Positions 27,203 to 35,617 of a stretch of 64,000 bases of DNA are shown piece after piece. The number at the start of each line of letters is the position of its first letter. The stretch's first letter is position 1. The position numbers were made by a program, and so were the translations under genes. Under the pieces are notes generated by a model. The model did no database searches and was not told the DNA's origin. It worked only from the letters and a program-made list of their open reading frames with translations. The DNA is from Micromonospora coxensis (lineage in GTDB: Bacteria > Actinomycetota > Actinomycetes > Mycobacteriales > Micromonosporaceae): NCBI RefSeq assembly GCF_900090295.1, contig NZ_LT607753.1, forward strand, positions 6,696,001 to 6,760,000, read 5' to 3'.

Positions 27203-30154
27203 TCACCGGCTCGCCCACTCCCGCAGGAGGAACTTCTGCACCTTCCCCACGGGATTGCGCGGCAGCTCGTCGATGATCTCGAGTCGTTCCGGCCAGTACT
27301 GCTTGGCGACCTTCTGCTCGTCGAGGAAGTGCTGCACCTCGGCGAAGTCGATGTCGCCGGTACGCACCACGTATGCGCAGGCGCGTTCCCCGAGCCGCTC
27401 GTCGGGCATCGCGACGATGGCGACATCGGCGATGGACGGATGGGCGTGCAGCAGCTGCTCGATCTCCGCGACGGGGATCTTCTCGCCGCCCCGGTTGATC
27501 ACGTCCTTGACCCGGCCGGTGATGCGCACGAAGCCGGACTCGTCGATCACCGCGAGGTCACCGCTGCGGTACCAGCCGTCGGACGTCATCGCCGCGGCGG
27601 TCCAATCCGGGTGGTCCAGGTATCCGGCGAACAGGCAATCGCTGACGACCTCGAAGACGCCCTCCTGCCCGGGCCCGAGCGCGGCGCCGGCGTCGTCGGT
27701 GACCCGGATGCCGACACCGGCCAGCGCCCGCCCGTCGGTGCCCCATACCGAGGCCGGCTCGTCACCGGGCGCGCCCAGGGTGCCGAGGCAGGTCTCGGTG
27801 GTCCCCCAGGCACCGCACACCGCGGCGTCCAACACGCGGGTCGCCCGCTCGGCCAGTGCCCGGGGGACGGCGGCGCCGGTGGCGACGAAGATCCGCAGAT
27901 CGGCCGGCGGACGGCCGGTGGACTCCACCGCGGCCACCAGATCCACCAGGAACGGGGTGGCCGCCTGTACGAAGGTGCCGTGCCATCGGCGCAGGGTGGC
28001 CAGCGCGGCCGGCCCGTCCCACACCGGCTGGAGGATGTGCGGGACGCCGAGCGTCAGCGCCAGCCACATCCCGTACAGGAACCCGGTCTGGTGGGCCAGG
28101 GGTGACGGGACGAAGACGCGGTCGGAGCGGGTCAGCCCCAGATGCCGGGCCGCCATCGCGGCCGCCCTGGTCAGCGTCTCCATCCGGTGCAGCACGCCCT
28201 TGGGTTCGCCGGTCGTGCCGGAGGTGAACAGCAGCTGGGCGAGCATGTCCGGCGCCGGGCGGCGGGCGTCGAGGACCCCTCGGTCGGGACGCTGCCGCGC
28301 GAGCGCCTCGTCGAATCGGTGCCACCGGGCGCCACCGCCCTCGGGCAGCGGCCCGTCGCCGGCGACGACCAGGACGTGCCGGACCGCGGGCGCCTCCGGG
28401 CCGGTCAGCAACGCAGCCAGCTCGCGAGCGTGGTCGCGGCCGCGGTGGTGCTCCGGCACGACGACCACGCGGGCCCGGGCGCGGCCCAGCATGTACCTCA
28501 GCTCGCGCTCGCGGAAGATGGGCATGAGCGGGCAGCACACCGCGCCGATGCGCAGCGTGGCGATGGTCAGCACGACCGACTCGGTCCAGTTCGGCAGCTG
28601 CCAGGCCACCGGCTCGCCGGGCTCCACACCGAGCTCCAGCAGCATCGAGGCGGCGGCGTCGGCGCGCTGGTCGAGTTCACGCCAGGTGAGGCACCGCTCG
28701 GCACGGCCCGGGGAGGCCGCCTCGACGACCGCCGGGTCGTCGGGCCGCCGCCGCGCCCACCGCCCGACGAGGGCGTCGAGCGGCTCGGTGGCGATCCGGC
28801 CCGGGTCGATCACGTCCTGCTGCGCGTCCCGCCGGCGATCCGGCTTGCGGCCGGATTCCACCGACATCGACATGCCGATCGCGTTCATCTCGTCAACGAA
28901 GCGGGGGTAGGAGATCCGGTACGCGTTCGGGTACGTGAGCCGGCTCTCCCCCTCGGCCTGTGACGCGGCGACGGCCAGCGCCATCAGCACCCTGTGGTCG
29001 TTGAAGGACGACAGCTCCGCCGCGGTGAGCCCGGAGACCCCGTGGCAGCGCAGCTGGTCGCCGTGCAGGTCCAGCCGGGCGCCCATCTGGTTGAGCTGAA
29101 GCATCGCGGCGACCCGGTCGGATTCCTTGAGCCGCACATGGTCGACGCTGTCCAGCGTCGACGTGCCGTCGGCCTGGCTGGCCAGCACGGTCAGCACCGG
29201 CAGCATGTCCGGCACCGAACGGCAGTCGACCGAGACCGGCCGCAGCCGCAGCCCGTCGTGCTGTACCCGCACGAACCCGGTACCGGGGTCGCGCCGCAGC
29301 GGCAGGCCCATTCCGGTCAGGATGTCGAGCAGGTCCGCCTCCGGGTGATCGGTCTCCGCGGCGCCGACCGCGGACAGGCCGCGGAACAGCACGTTGGAAG
29401 GCCGCAGCGCCGAAGCCGCGAGACCGAACGCGGCCGAGCCGATGTCGGGCGGAAGCTCGATCACTGCGGGATGCGGCCGCTGGTTCGGCTCGACGGCGAA
29501 CGTGCGGCCGTCCGGCCCGGTCTCGACGACCAGACCGAAGCGCCGCATCATCGCGATCGTGAGACCCACGTAGGAACGCTCGTTGAACGGACCGGTGACC
29601 TCGATCAGGCTCGGCCCGGTGGCGAACGGCGCGAGCAGCAGCAGCCCCGAGATCCACTGTGACAAGGTGCCCGGAATGCGCACCCTGCCGCCGGTGGGCA
29701 CGCGCGGCGCGACGGAGATCGGCGGAGTACCGGTTGGTGCGTCGAGCCGCACCCCCAGTCCCTCGAGAGCCCCCAGCAGGGGGCGGATGGGCCTGCGCCG
29801 GAAGTACTTCTGGCCGACGATGGTGACCGGCGCGGCCGCCAGGGCGACCAGCGGCGTGAGGAAGTACAGGGTCGTGCCGGAGCTGCCCACCGACACCCGC
29901 TCCCGGACCGGCCGGTACTGACCACCGGTCACGAGGAGCGTGTCGCCGTCGTCGCCGACCTGGATCTCGGTGCCGAGCTGGCGCAGCGCCTGGATCGTGT
30001 GCTGCACGTGGCCGGCGTCGGACAAGCCCTGAATGCGGGTGGTGCCCGGTGCGAGTGAGGCGAGGATCAGGGCACGGTGAGCGTGGTACTTGGAGACCGG
30101 GACGTGAAGCTCCCCGGTCAGCGACCCGATGCGGCCCTTGACCAGCAGACGCAC
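27203..30154 (-). CDS. EPSP-synthase-like domain fused to acyl-CoA ligase
   Basis: 983 aa, GTG start with GGAGGA 3 bp upstream. Residues 1-430 are an AroA fold: Lys22/Arg27 near the start, GSSGTT (90-95), Gln166 in LSQW, Asp316, LKESDR (342-347) and NDHR (385-388). Aligned by eye to E. coli AroA, Ser23 becomes Tyr23, Arg100 becomes Tyr97, PEP-binding Arg124 falls at Tyr117 and Lys411 at Ile414. So the shikimate side is partly kept and the PEP side is lost. Residues about 450-983 are an AMP-forming ligase with FTSGTTGEPKG, GWYRSGDL and catalytic Lys971 (PVGKVQK). I propose it activates shikimate or a derivative as a CoA ester and carries out an elimination on the ring, as AroA homologues are thought to do in cyclohexanecarboxylate clusters. 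Confidence 0.85.
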   Translation of the reverse strand: MRLLVKGRIGSLTGELHVPVSKYHAHRALILASLAPGTTRIQGLSDAGHVQHTIQALRQLGTEIQVGDDGDTLLVTGGQYRPVRERVSVGSSGTTLYFLTPLVALAAAPVTIVGQKYFRRRPIRPLLGALEGLGVRLDAPTGTPPISVAPRVPTGGRVRIPGTLSQWISGLLLLAPFATGPSLIEVTGPFNERSYVGLTIAMMRRFGLVVETGPDGRTFAVEPNQRPHPAVIELPPDIGSAAFGLAASALRPSNVLFRGLSAVGAAETDHPEADLLDILTGMGLPLRRDPGTGFVRVQHDGLRLRPVSVDCRSVPDMLPVLTVLASQADGTSTLDSVDHVRLKESDRVAAMLQLNQMGARLDLHGDQLRCHGVSGLTAAELSSFNDHRVLMALAVAASQAEGESRLTYPNAYRISYPRFVDEMNAIGMSMSVESGRKPDRRRDAQQDVIDPGRIATEPLDALVGRWARRRPDDPAVVEAASPGRAERCLTWRELDQRADAAASMLLELGVEPGEPVAWQLPNWTESVVLTIATLRIGAVCCPLMPIFRERELRYMLGRARARVVVVPEHHRGRDHARELAALLTGPEAPAVRHVLVVAGDGPLPEGGGARWHRFDEALARQRPDRGVLDARRPAPDMLAQLLFTSGTTGEPKGVLHRMETLTRAAAMAARHLGLTRSDRVFVPSPLAHQTGFLYGMWLALTLGVPHILQPVWDGPAALATLRRWHGTFVQAATPFLVDLVAAVESTGRPPADLRIFVATGAAVPRALAERATRVLDAAVCGAWGTTETCLGTLGAPGDEPASVWGTDGRALAGVGIRVTDDAGAALGPGQEGVFEVVSDCLFAGYLDHPDWTAAAMTSDGWYRSGDLAVIDESGFVRITGRVKDVINRGGEKIPVAEIEQLLHAHPSIADVAIVAMPDERLGERACAYVVRTGDIDFAEVQHFLDEQKVAKQYWPERLEIIDELPRNPVGKVQKFLLREWASR

Positions 30155-30164
30155 AGTTCCTCCT

Positions 30165-30998
30165 TCACTGCGGGCGAGGGCTGCGGTGCGGTGGTTCGCC
30201 CGACGACGGTGTCGGGGCTCCGACGCCGCCGAGGACGGCATGCATGCCGCCGTCGGCGTAGAGCACCTGCCCGGTGGTGTACCGGGCGAGACCGGACAGC
30301 AGAAACAGCACCGCACCGACCACCCGGGCCGGATCGTTCCGGTCCCAGCCGAGGGGTGCCCAGCGTTCGTAGTGGTCGGCCAGCTCGCCGAAGCTGGTGA
30401 CGCCGCGTGCCGACACGGTCTCCACCGGGCCGGCGGCCACCAGGTTCACCCGGATTCCCTGCGGACCCAGATACAGCGCGAGGTACTGGGCGATCGACGT
30501 CAGCGCCGTCTTGTAGACGCCCATCCAGTCGTACCCCGGCAGCGCCCGCCCGGCGTCGACGGTCATCCCGACGATCGCGCCGCCGCGCTCATTGCGGCTG
30601 AGGGCGGGGGTGAGCGCGTGGGCGAGCTGCTGCAGCGAGTACGCCGAGGTGCGGAAACCCTCCAGCGCGCTGCCGGGCGGGGTGGTGAGAAATGCCGCGC
30701 CGAGCGCATCCGACGGTGCGTACGCGATGCTGTGCAGGACACCGTCGAGCCGTTCCCACCGCGCCACCTCGGCGGCCAGGGCCTCGAAGCTGGAGTCGTC
30801 GGTGACGTCCAGCTCCACGACGTCCGCGGGTGTCGGCAGGAGCTCGGCCGCCTTGCGGGTGATGCGCAGCGCGCGACCGAACGAGGTCAGCACGACCGTC
30901 CCGCCCGCCCGCTGGAGTGCCTCGGCGACGTGCCACGCGATCGACTCGGTGTTCAGCACGCCGGTGATGATGTACGTCCGCCCGGTGAACAGTTCCAA
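30165..30998 (-). CDS. InhA/FabI-like enoyl-ACP reductase
   Basis: 277 aa from a TTG start (30998) with a GAAAGG site; longer in-frame extensions are low in complexity. YIITGVLNTESIAWHVAEAL matches the InhA/FabI nucleotide loop. The catalytic set Tyr...Tyr-x6-Lys is seen in GYDWMGVYK, followed by RVNLVAAGPVET, and PLGWDRNDP with TTGQVLYADGG close the fold. It resembles InhA more than E. coli FabI (YNWM-type motif). It may reduce enoyl intermediates on the cluster ACP, or serve as a drug-resistant enoyl reductase. Confidence 0.85.
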   Translation of the reverse strand: MELFTGRTYIITGVLNTESIAWHVAEALQRAGGTVVLTSFGRALRITRKAAELLPTPADVVELDVTDDSSFEALAAEVARWERLDGVLHSIAYAPSDALGAAFLTTPPGSALEGFRTSAYSLQQLAHALTPALSRNERGGAIVGMTVDAGRALPGYDWMGVYKTALTSIAQYLALYLGPQGIRVNLVAAGPVETVSARGVTSFGELADHYERWAPLGWDRNDPARVVGAVLFLLSGLARYTTGQVLYADGGMHAVLGGVGAPTPSSGEPPHRSPRPQ

Positions 30999-31056
30999 CC
31001 TGCGCTGCCTTTCCGCTGCGAGCCCCTGGCGAGGCGGCCGAGCTGTGCCGTCACCG

Positions 31057-31308
31057 CTACGCTGCGGTGCTCTCCGCGACCACCCGCTCGACGAGCTCAC
31101 GGAGGGTCATGCCGATGAGATCCCGGCGTGGGATGTCCACCCCGTAGCTCTTCTTGACGCTCGTCATCAGATCCGCCACGTCCAGCGAGTCGATGTCGAG
31201 CTGGTCGAACTTCGCGTCCGGGCGGATCGCCTCTTCCTCCACGCCGAGGTCGACGAGTTCGGTGTGGAGAAACTGCTCGACGTCGGCGGCGACGGTGTCC
31301 TGCGGCAT
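31057..31308 (-). CDS. Acyl carrier protein
   Basis: 83 aa, ATG start. The four-helix ACP pattern is clear, and the phosphopantetheine Ser41 lies in LDIDSLDVADLM. It is acidic as expected. It is placed between the radical SAM gene and the enoyl reductase gene, so it is probably the carrier for both ketosynthases of this operon. Confidence 0.9.
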   Translation of the reverse strand: MPQDTVAADVEQFLHTELVDLGVEEEAIRPDAKFDQLDIDSLDVADLMTSVKKSYGVDIPRRDLIGMTLRELVERVVAESTAA

Positions 31309-31326
31309 GGGTGCTTTCCCTTCAGT

Positions 31327-32466
31327 TCAACGGGTGGGTGCGGGTGAGTGGCGGCGGGCGAAGTTCGGCGAGTGACGCTGTGCCCAGTACCACTGCCGCC
31401 AATAGGCCTCGGCCAGGTCGACCCACGTTTGCAGCTGGTCGGCGCTGTCGAGGAAGCGATTCTGATTGACCACGAGCCAGGTGTAGACCGCCTGGCTGTC
31501 CCGGCAGCCGCCGCAGTCGCCGGAGGTGCAGCAGAACTGCAGCGTCTCGTAGTCGGCGCCGTAGACGGCGAACCCTTCGATGGCCGGCTGGCCGTTGCCG
31601 ATCCGGGCGGCGTGCTCCGGCAGGTCGACGCTGATGCTCGGGCAGACGTCGTAGCCGAACCTGCCGCCCCAGTGGGTACGCCCGGTGATCAGCGTTTCGA
31701 TGAAGTACGGGTGGCTGACCACGGCGTCCGGATACAACTCCTTGACCCGGAGCGCCTCGGCCAGGGTCCGCTTCTCGTCATCGATCCGCAGGGGCTGGTC
31801 GGTGCCGTGTGCGCTGTAGAAGTTGAAGGTGACCTGGTTGCCGTTGTCGGCGATCGCCCGCACGGTCGGCTCGACGTACTGCAGGCCGTTCTCGGACAGT
31901 GCGAAGACGAACGTCACCCGGGGATCGTCGCGGTAGTGCCGCAGCGCCTTGTCGAACAGCCCCGTGAACGTGGACCCGTTCGGCCGGACCGCCCGCAGGT
32001 CGTCGTCCAGCGGCCCGCCGCCGAACAGGCTGATCGCCACCGCCACGTTCTCGAAACCGGCCACGGGCAGCGGCCGCAGCCCGTTCGAGGAGATGGTCAG
32101 GTAGGGCAGCCGCTCGACGAACGGGACGATGCGGTTCAACACCAGGGTCGGTTCTCCGCCGATGAGCGTCGCCTGAGTGACCCCGGCCGCGTCGAGCCGG
32201 TCGACGAACGCCCGGATCACGCCGATGTCGGAGGTCTCCGGGACCGCGGCGTCGAAGCCGCCCTCGAAGTACCAGCAGCCCTTGCACCTGATGTTGCAGG
32301 TGGTGGTCAGGTGGACCTCGCACGCCCTGACCCGGCGGCCCATGTCCCGTAGCGCCAGCATCCGTTCGTTCAGGTCGGGACGGGCGGCCAGGAGGTCACG
32401 TAGCTTGACTTTCGCCTCGCGCCGCGGCGGCGGAGGAGGGTTGAGGTGGAGCGGCACGACCGCCAT
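31327..32466 (-). CDS. Radical SAM enzyme with C-terminal cysteine cluster
   Basis: 379 aa from ATG 32466. The stop of the diiron gene overlaps it as TGATG, and an upstream in-frame extension is just the neighbour's shadow. Cys57/Cys61/Cys64 (TTCNIRCKGC) bind the SAM 4Fe-4S cluster; IGGEPT and LTISSNG are the next radical SAM motifs. Near the end, DVCPSIS and FCCTSGDCGGC form a cysteine-rich region that could hold an auxiliary cluster, as in SPASM-type proteins. No peptide precursor gene is nearby, so a small-molecule or carrier-bound substrate is more likely. The reaction is unknown. Confidence 0.85.
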   Translation of the reverse strand: MAVVPLHLNPPPPPRREAKVKLRDLLAARPDLNERMLALRDMGRRVRACEVHLTTTCNIRCKGCWYFEGGFDAAVPETSDIGVIRAFVDRLDAAGVTQATLIGGEPTLVLNRIVPFVERLPYLTISSNGLRPLPVAGFENVAVAISLFGGGPLDDDLRAVRPNGSTFTGLFDKALRHYRDDPRVTFVFALSENGLQYVEPTVRAIADNGNQVTFNFYSAHGTDQPLRIDDEKRTLAEALRVKELYPDAVVSHPYFIETLITGRTHWGGRFGYDVCPSISVDLPEHAARIGNGQPAIEGFAVYGADYETLQFCCTSGDCGGCRDSQAVYTWLVVNQNRFLDSADQLQTWVDLAEAYWRQWYWAQRHSPNFARRHSPAPTR

Positions 32467-33212
32467 CAGGCCGCCTCGCCGCCGGGAACCCGCAGGCCGA
32501 GTTCGATGATGCGGCGCGAGACGATGGCCGTCCACTGGTCCCGGGCCTGCGCATTGGTGGTCTTGCGAAGACCGTAGCGAATCGCCAGCTCGGCCCGCTT
32601 GGAGTGGGGGTTGCCGAAGACGCCGATGAAGGTGGGCCACAGCCGGTCGAGCGCGGTCTGCAACTGCTGCCGGCCCTCCTCGGTGGTGGCGATGTTGCGG
32701 CACACCCTGGCACCGTGTGCGATGTGGATCTTCTCGTCGAGGATGATGGTGCGGACCGCCTCCGCCCACGGCTGGTAACTGCTGTCGGCGAATTCGCGGA
32801 TCATCAGCAGCGCGGCCTCCTCGCCGATGTAGGAGAACACCCCGCGCTCGGCCCACGTCGTGCACGTGTGCAGGCCCTGGTCGGCGAACAGGTTGCGGTC
32901 CTCCAGCCGCTGCGTCTCCATGTGGCTGGTGTCCACACCGAGGTCCGCGAGTATGCGTTTGCCGATCTTGTAGTGGTCGTACTCCTCGACCGCCCGCTCG
33001 GCGCAGACCTGGCGTTCCTCGGCGTTGGGCGCCATCGGCAGGAACATCATCGTGTAGTCGTCGCCGCCGGACAGCTCGCCCTCGGTGTTGATGGTGATCT
33101 GGCTGATCAGCATCTTCTGGTATTCGCGAGGTGCGCGACGGAACTCCTCCGGGGTCCGCACCACGAATGCCTCGTCGTCGAAAACTGTGACACGGTCGGT
33201 CACCGTCACCAT
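32466..33212 (-). CDS. PaaA/BoxB-like ferritin-fold diiron protein
   Basis: 248 aa from ATG 33212, with GGAGG 4 nt before it; an ATG six codons earlier is possible. A four-helix ferritin-like core carries two ExxH pairs, Glu77-Tyr-Asp-His80 and Glu160-Lys-Ile-His163, plus acidic residues at 44/46 and 131/132 that could complete a diiron site. The overall pattern is that of the phenylacetyl-CoA epoxidase (PaaA/PaaC) superfamily. Members oxygenate CoA- or ACP-bound aromatic or unsaturated acyl groups, so epoxidation or hydroxylation of a cyclohexenyl thioester is a reasonable guess. It is coupled to the radical SAM gene. Confidence 0.75.
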   Translation of the reverse strand: MVTVTDRVTVFDDEAFVVRTPEEFRRAPREYQKMLISQITINTEGELSGGDDYTMMFLPMAPNAEERQVCAERAVEEYDHYKIGKRILADLGVDTSHMETQRLEDRNLFADQGLHTCTTWAERGVFSYIGEEAALLMIREFADSSYQPWAEAVRTIILDEKIHIAHGARVCRNIATTEEGRQQLQTALDRLWPTFIGVFGNPHSKRAELAIRYGLRKTTNAQARDQWTAIVSRRIIELGLRVPGGEAA

Positions 33213-33604
33213 CGACCTCCAATGCATGAGACCCGCGTGAGCGCGCAATGACCCGTTGGCCTGCGCACTTGTCAGCGCTGGTCGACTGTGGACGCACTTG
33301 TTCCGGCAGCCAGACAACGATGTCTGCTCCGGTCGATACCGCCTGATCCCTCAGTCAGGCTGCTTGCGAAGACGTCACGCGCAGCATGCGGTCGCCTGGC
33401 GGCCGGTCGCGCCGGCCTCGTTCAGCACCGCATCGGGAAGCCGCCGGTGGTGCGTCACCTCATGCCACTCGCGCAGGTCGCGGCGTACGCCGGCGTCGCT
33501 GCGCAACGGCCGCCTCGCGCCGCCGTGTCTGCGGGATGAGACCGGGGTGATGGTGGGCACGCCGCACCACGTCCCGCTGCCCACGGTGGACGACCTCCGG
33601 CGGA
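33213..33604. other. 392-bp gap in the biosynthetic operon
   Basis: This lies between the carrier-ligase gene and the diiron gene, both on the minus strand. No convincing gene is seen; short frames lack motifs and ribosome sites. It is the only long gap in the operon and may contain an internal promoter or the remains of a gene. Confidence 0.35.
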
Positions 33605-35416
33605 TCATGACAAATGCTCAACGGCCAGCCGCTGCACGTCCGGCCGCACGATCTTGCCCAACGGGGTACGAGGGAATTCCTCCACGTCGAGCTCCTTGAG
33701 CGCGACGAACCGGCGCGGCACCTTGAACGTGCTCACGTGCTTCAGCAGCGTCGCCCGCCACACGTCCTCGTCGGCGGCGGCGCTGGGCAGCAGCTTGTAG
33801 ACGAGGACTAGCTCCACGCCGGTCACCGGGTGGGGGAGTGCCGTGACGACCGCGTCCTCGATGCCCGCGAGGTGCGGTACGACGGACTCGATCTCCGCGG
33901 GGTAGACGTTCTCGCCGTTGACGATCACCATGCTGTCGAGGCGGTCGACGATGGTCAGCTCCCCGCCGGCGTCGAGCTGGCCCAGGTCGCCGGTGTGGAT
34001 CCAGCCGTCGCGCAGCCGCTCGGCGGTCAGCTCCGGGGCGTTCTCGTAGCGGGTGAACAGGTTCGCGCCGGTGAGCAGCACCTCGCCGTTGTCGCCCGCG
34101 GGCACGTCGCTCCCGTCGAGGCCCACCACCCGCACCTGCGAGCAGGCCACCGGCAGCCCGGCGGTACGGGTGTCGCCCGGCTTGCGGTCGCGCGGCTCGA
34201 CGGTGGTGATCGTCGCCAACTCGGTCATTCCGTACACCTGGTAGACCGGGATGCCGAACGTGCTCTCGAAGCGGTGGATCAGGGCGGGGCTCAGCGGCGA
34301 GCCGCCGGCGAGCACGCCCTGGAGGCTCCGCGCCGCCGGGCGCTCCGGCTTCTCGGCGAGGTGTGCCAGGTAGGCGTTGACCACCAGCGTCCAGGTGGGC
34401 TGGAAGCGGTCTACGTACGTCCAGAACCGGGCCAGTGCCGCCTCGGATCGCACGCAGACCGACCGGCCGCCGCACCACAGCGGGGTCAGCGTCGGGAACA
34501 TCTGGCCGCCCGCGTGGAACAGCGGGTTGACGTTGAGGAAGACGTCGTCCTCGCCCGCCTTTGCCCACTCGGCCATGGCCACCGCGCCGGAGATGAGGCT
34601 GCGGTGCGACAGCACGACGCCCTTCGGGGTGCCGGTGGAGCCGGAGGTGTAGACGACGACCGCGTCCAGCTCGCCGCTGCTGTCGAGCGCGGACGGCCGG
34701 CCCGGCTCGCCCGCCCCCTTGGTGAGCACGTTGCCGATGAAGCCCGCCTCGTCGTCGACGGACAACCAGCTCGTGCCCGGCGACAGCTTGGTCGACGTGC
34801 TCTGCCGGCCCAGCACCAGGGCCGGCTCGGCGTGCGCCAGCTGCGCCTCCAGCTCGGCCGGTCCGGACTTGGGGTTGAGCGGCACGAGCACCCGCTGTGC
34901 GCCGACCACGCCGAGGAACAGCAGCGCGGCGAGCGAGGAGTTGTGCAGCACCATGGCGACCCGGCCGCCCGGCGGCACCCCGTGTTCGTCGAGCAGGGCG
35001 GCGCAGCCGCGGGTGAACGCCAGCACCTCCGCGAAGCTGATGTCGCGAGCCTCCCCGTCGGCCTGGAGCAGGTACGGCCGGTCGCCGTACCGATCGGCGG
35101 CGGCGGCGATGAGGTCGAGGAAGTTCCTGGTGTCCGGGGGCTGCCAGGCGGCCGGCGCCCCGGCCGCCGGGCCGGCCGATCCGTCATCCCTCGCCGACCG
35201 GCGCACCAGGGCAGCGAGCTGGCGAACCGTGGGCGTCTCGAAGATCGCGTCCACCACGTCGACGCCGAAGTCCAACTCGACGCGGGTCACTATCTCGACG
35301 GCCGCGAGGGAGTCCATGCCGGCTTCCATCAGGTCGTGATCCAGACCCAGATCGGAACGCTTCAGGACGTCCCAACAAATGGACTGTATTCGTGATTCGA
35401 CATCAAGCACGGCCAT
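33605..35416 (-). CDS. Carrier protein-adenylation (ligase) didomain
   Basis: 603 aa, ATG 35416 with GGGGG about 8 nt upstream. Residues 1-80 are a phosphopantetheine carrier domain (Ser36 in EAGMDSLAAVEI). From about 100 on follows an AMP-forming ligase: VVYTSGSTGTPKGV, QVYGMTELATI, GWIHTGDLG, NGENVYPAEIE and catalytic Lys in TPLGKIVRPD. With the carrier in front of the adenylation domain, it probably loads an acid onto its own Ser or onto the free ACP. It is the first gene of the operon, divergent from the P450 gene. Confidence 0.88.
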   Translation of the reverse strand: MAVLDVESRIQSICWDVLKRSDLGLDHDLMEAGMDSLAAVEIVTRVELDFGVDVVDAIFETPTVRQLAALVRRSARDDGSAGPAAGAPAAWQPPDTRNFLDLIAAAADRYGDRPYLLQADGEARDISFAEVLAFTRGCAALLDEHGVPPGGRVAMVLHNSSLAALLFLGVVGAQRVLVPLNPKSGPAELEAQLAHAEPALVLGRQSTSTKLSPGTSWLSVDDEAGFIGNVLTKGAGEPGRPSALDSSGELDAVVVYTSGSTGTPKGVVLSHRSLISGAVAMAEWAKAGEDDVFLNVNPLFHAGGQMFPTLTPLWCGGRSVCVRSEAALARFWTYVDRFQPTWTLVVNAYLAHLAEKPERPAARSLQGVLAGGSPLSPALIHRFESTFGIPVYQVYGMTELATITTVEPRDRKPGDTRTAGLPVACSQVRVVGLDGSDVPAGDNGEVLLTGANLFTRYENAPELTAERLRDGWIHTGDLGQLDAGGELTIVDRLDSMVIVNGENVYPAEIESVVPHLAGIEDAVVTALPHPVTGVELVLVYKLLPSAAADEDVWRATLLKHVSTFKVPRRFVALKELDVEEFPRTPLGKIVRPDVQRLAVEHLS

Positions 35417-35440
35417 CGTGAAGTTCCCCCGTTGCATCGC

Positions 35441-35468
35441 AGATCAATGACCTTGTTGAGCAGGTCAA
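35441..35468 (-). promoter_or_regulatory. Candidate promoter of the biosynthetic operon
   Basis: On the minus strand TTGACC (35468-35463) and TGATCT (35446-35441) are separated by 16 nt and would start transcription about 20 nt before the ATG at 35416. No SARP-type triplet is seen here. Confidence 0.4.
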
Positions 35469-35617
35469 GCCCTGGTCGGCGGCGTCGTGACGACTGTGCG
35501 CACCGAAGCCAACGCAGAAGATAGCCGCTCCGTGGGAGCGTGTCCATCCATTGCCATGAACGCGGTTGTGTGCCAGTCTCGCTGCCGCACGGGACATCCG
35601 GCTACGGGGGCAGGATA

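Noticed and set aside
27203..30154. Housekeeping AroA of the shikimate pathway
   Set aside because: PEP-contacting positions differ and it is fused to a CoA ligase inside a ring-acid operon.
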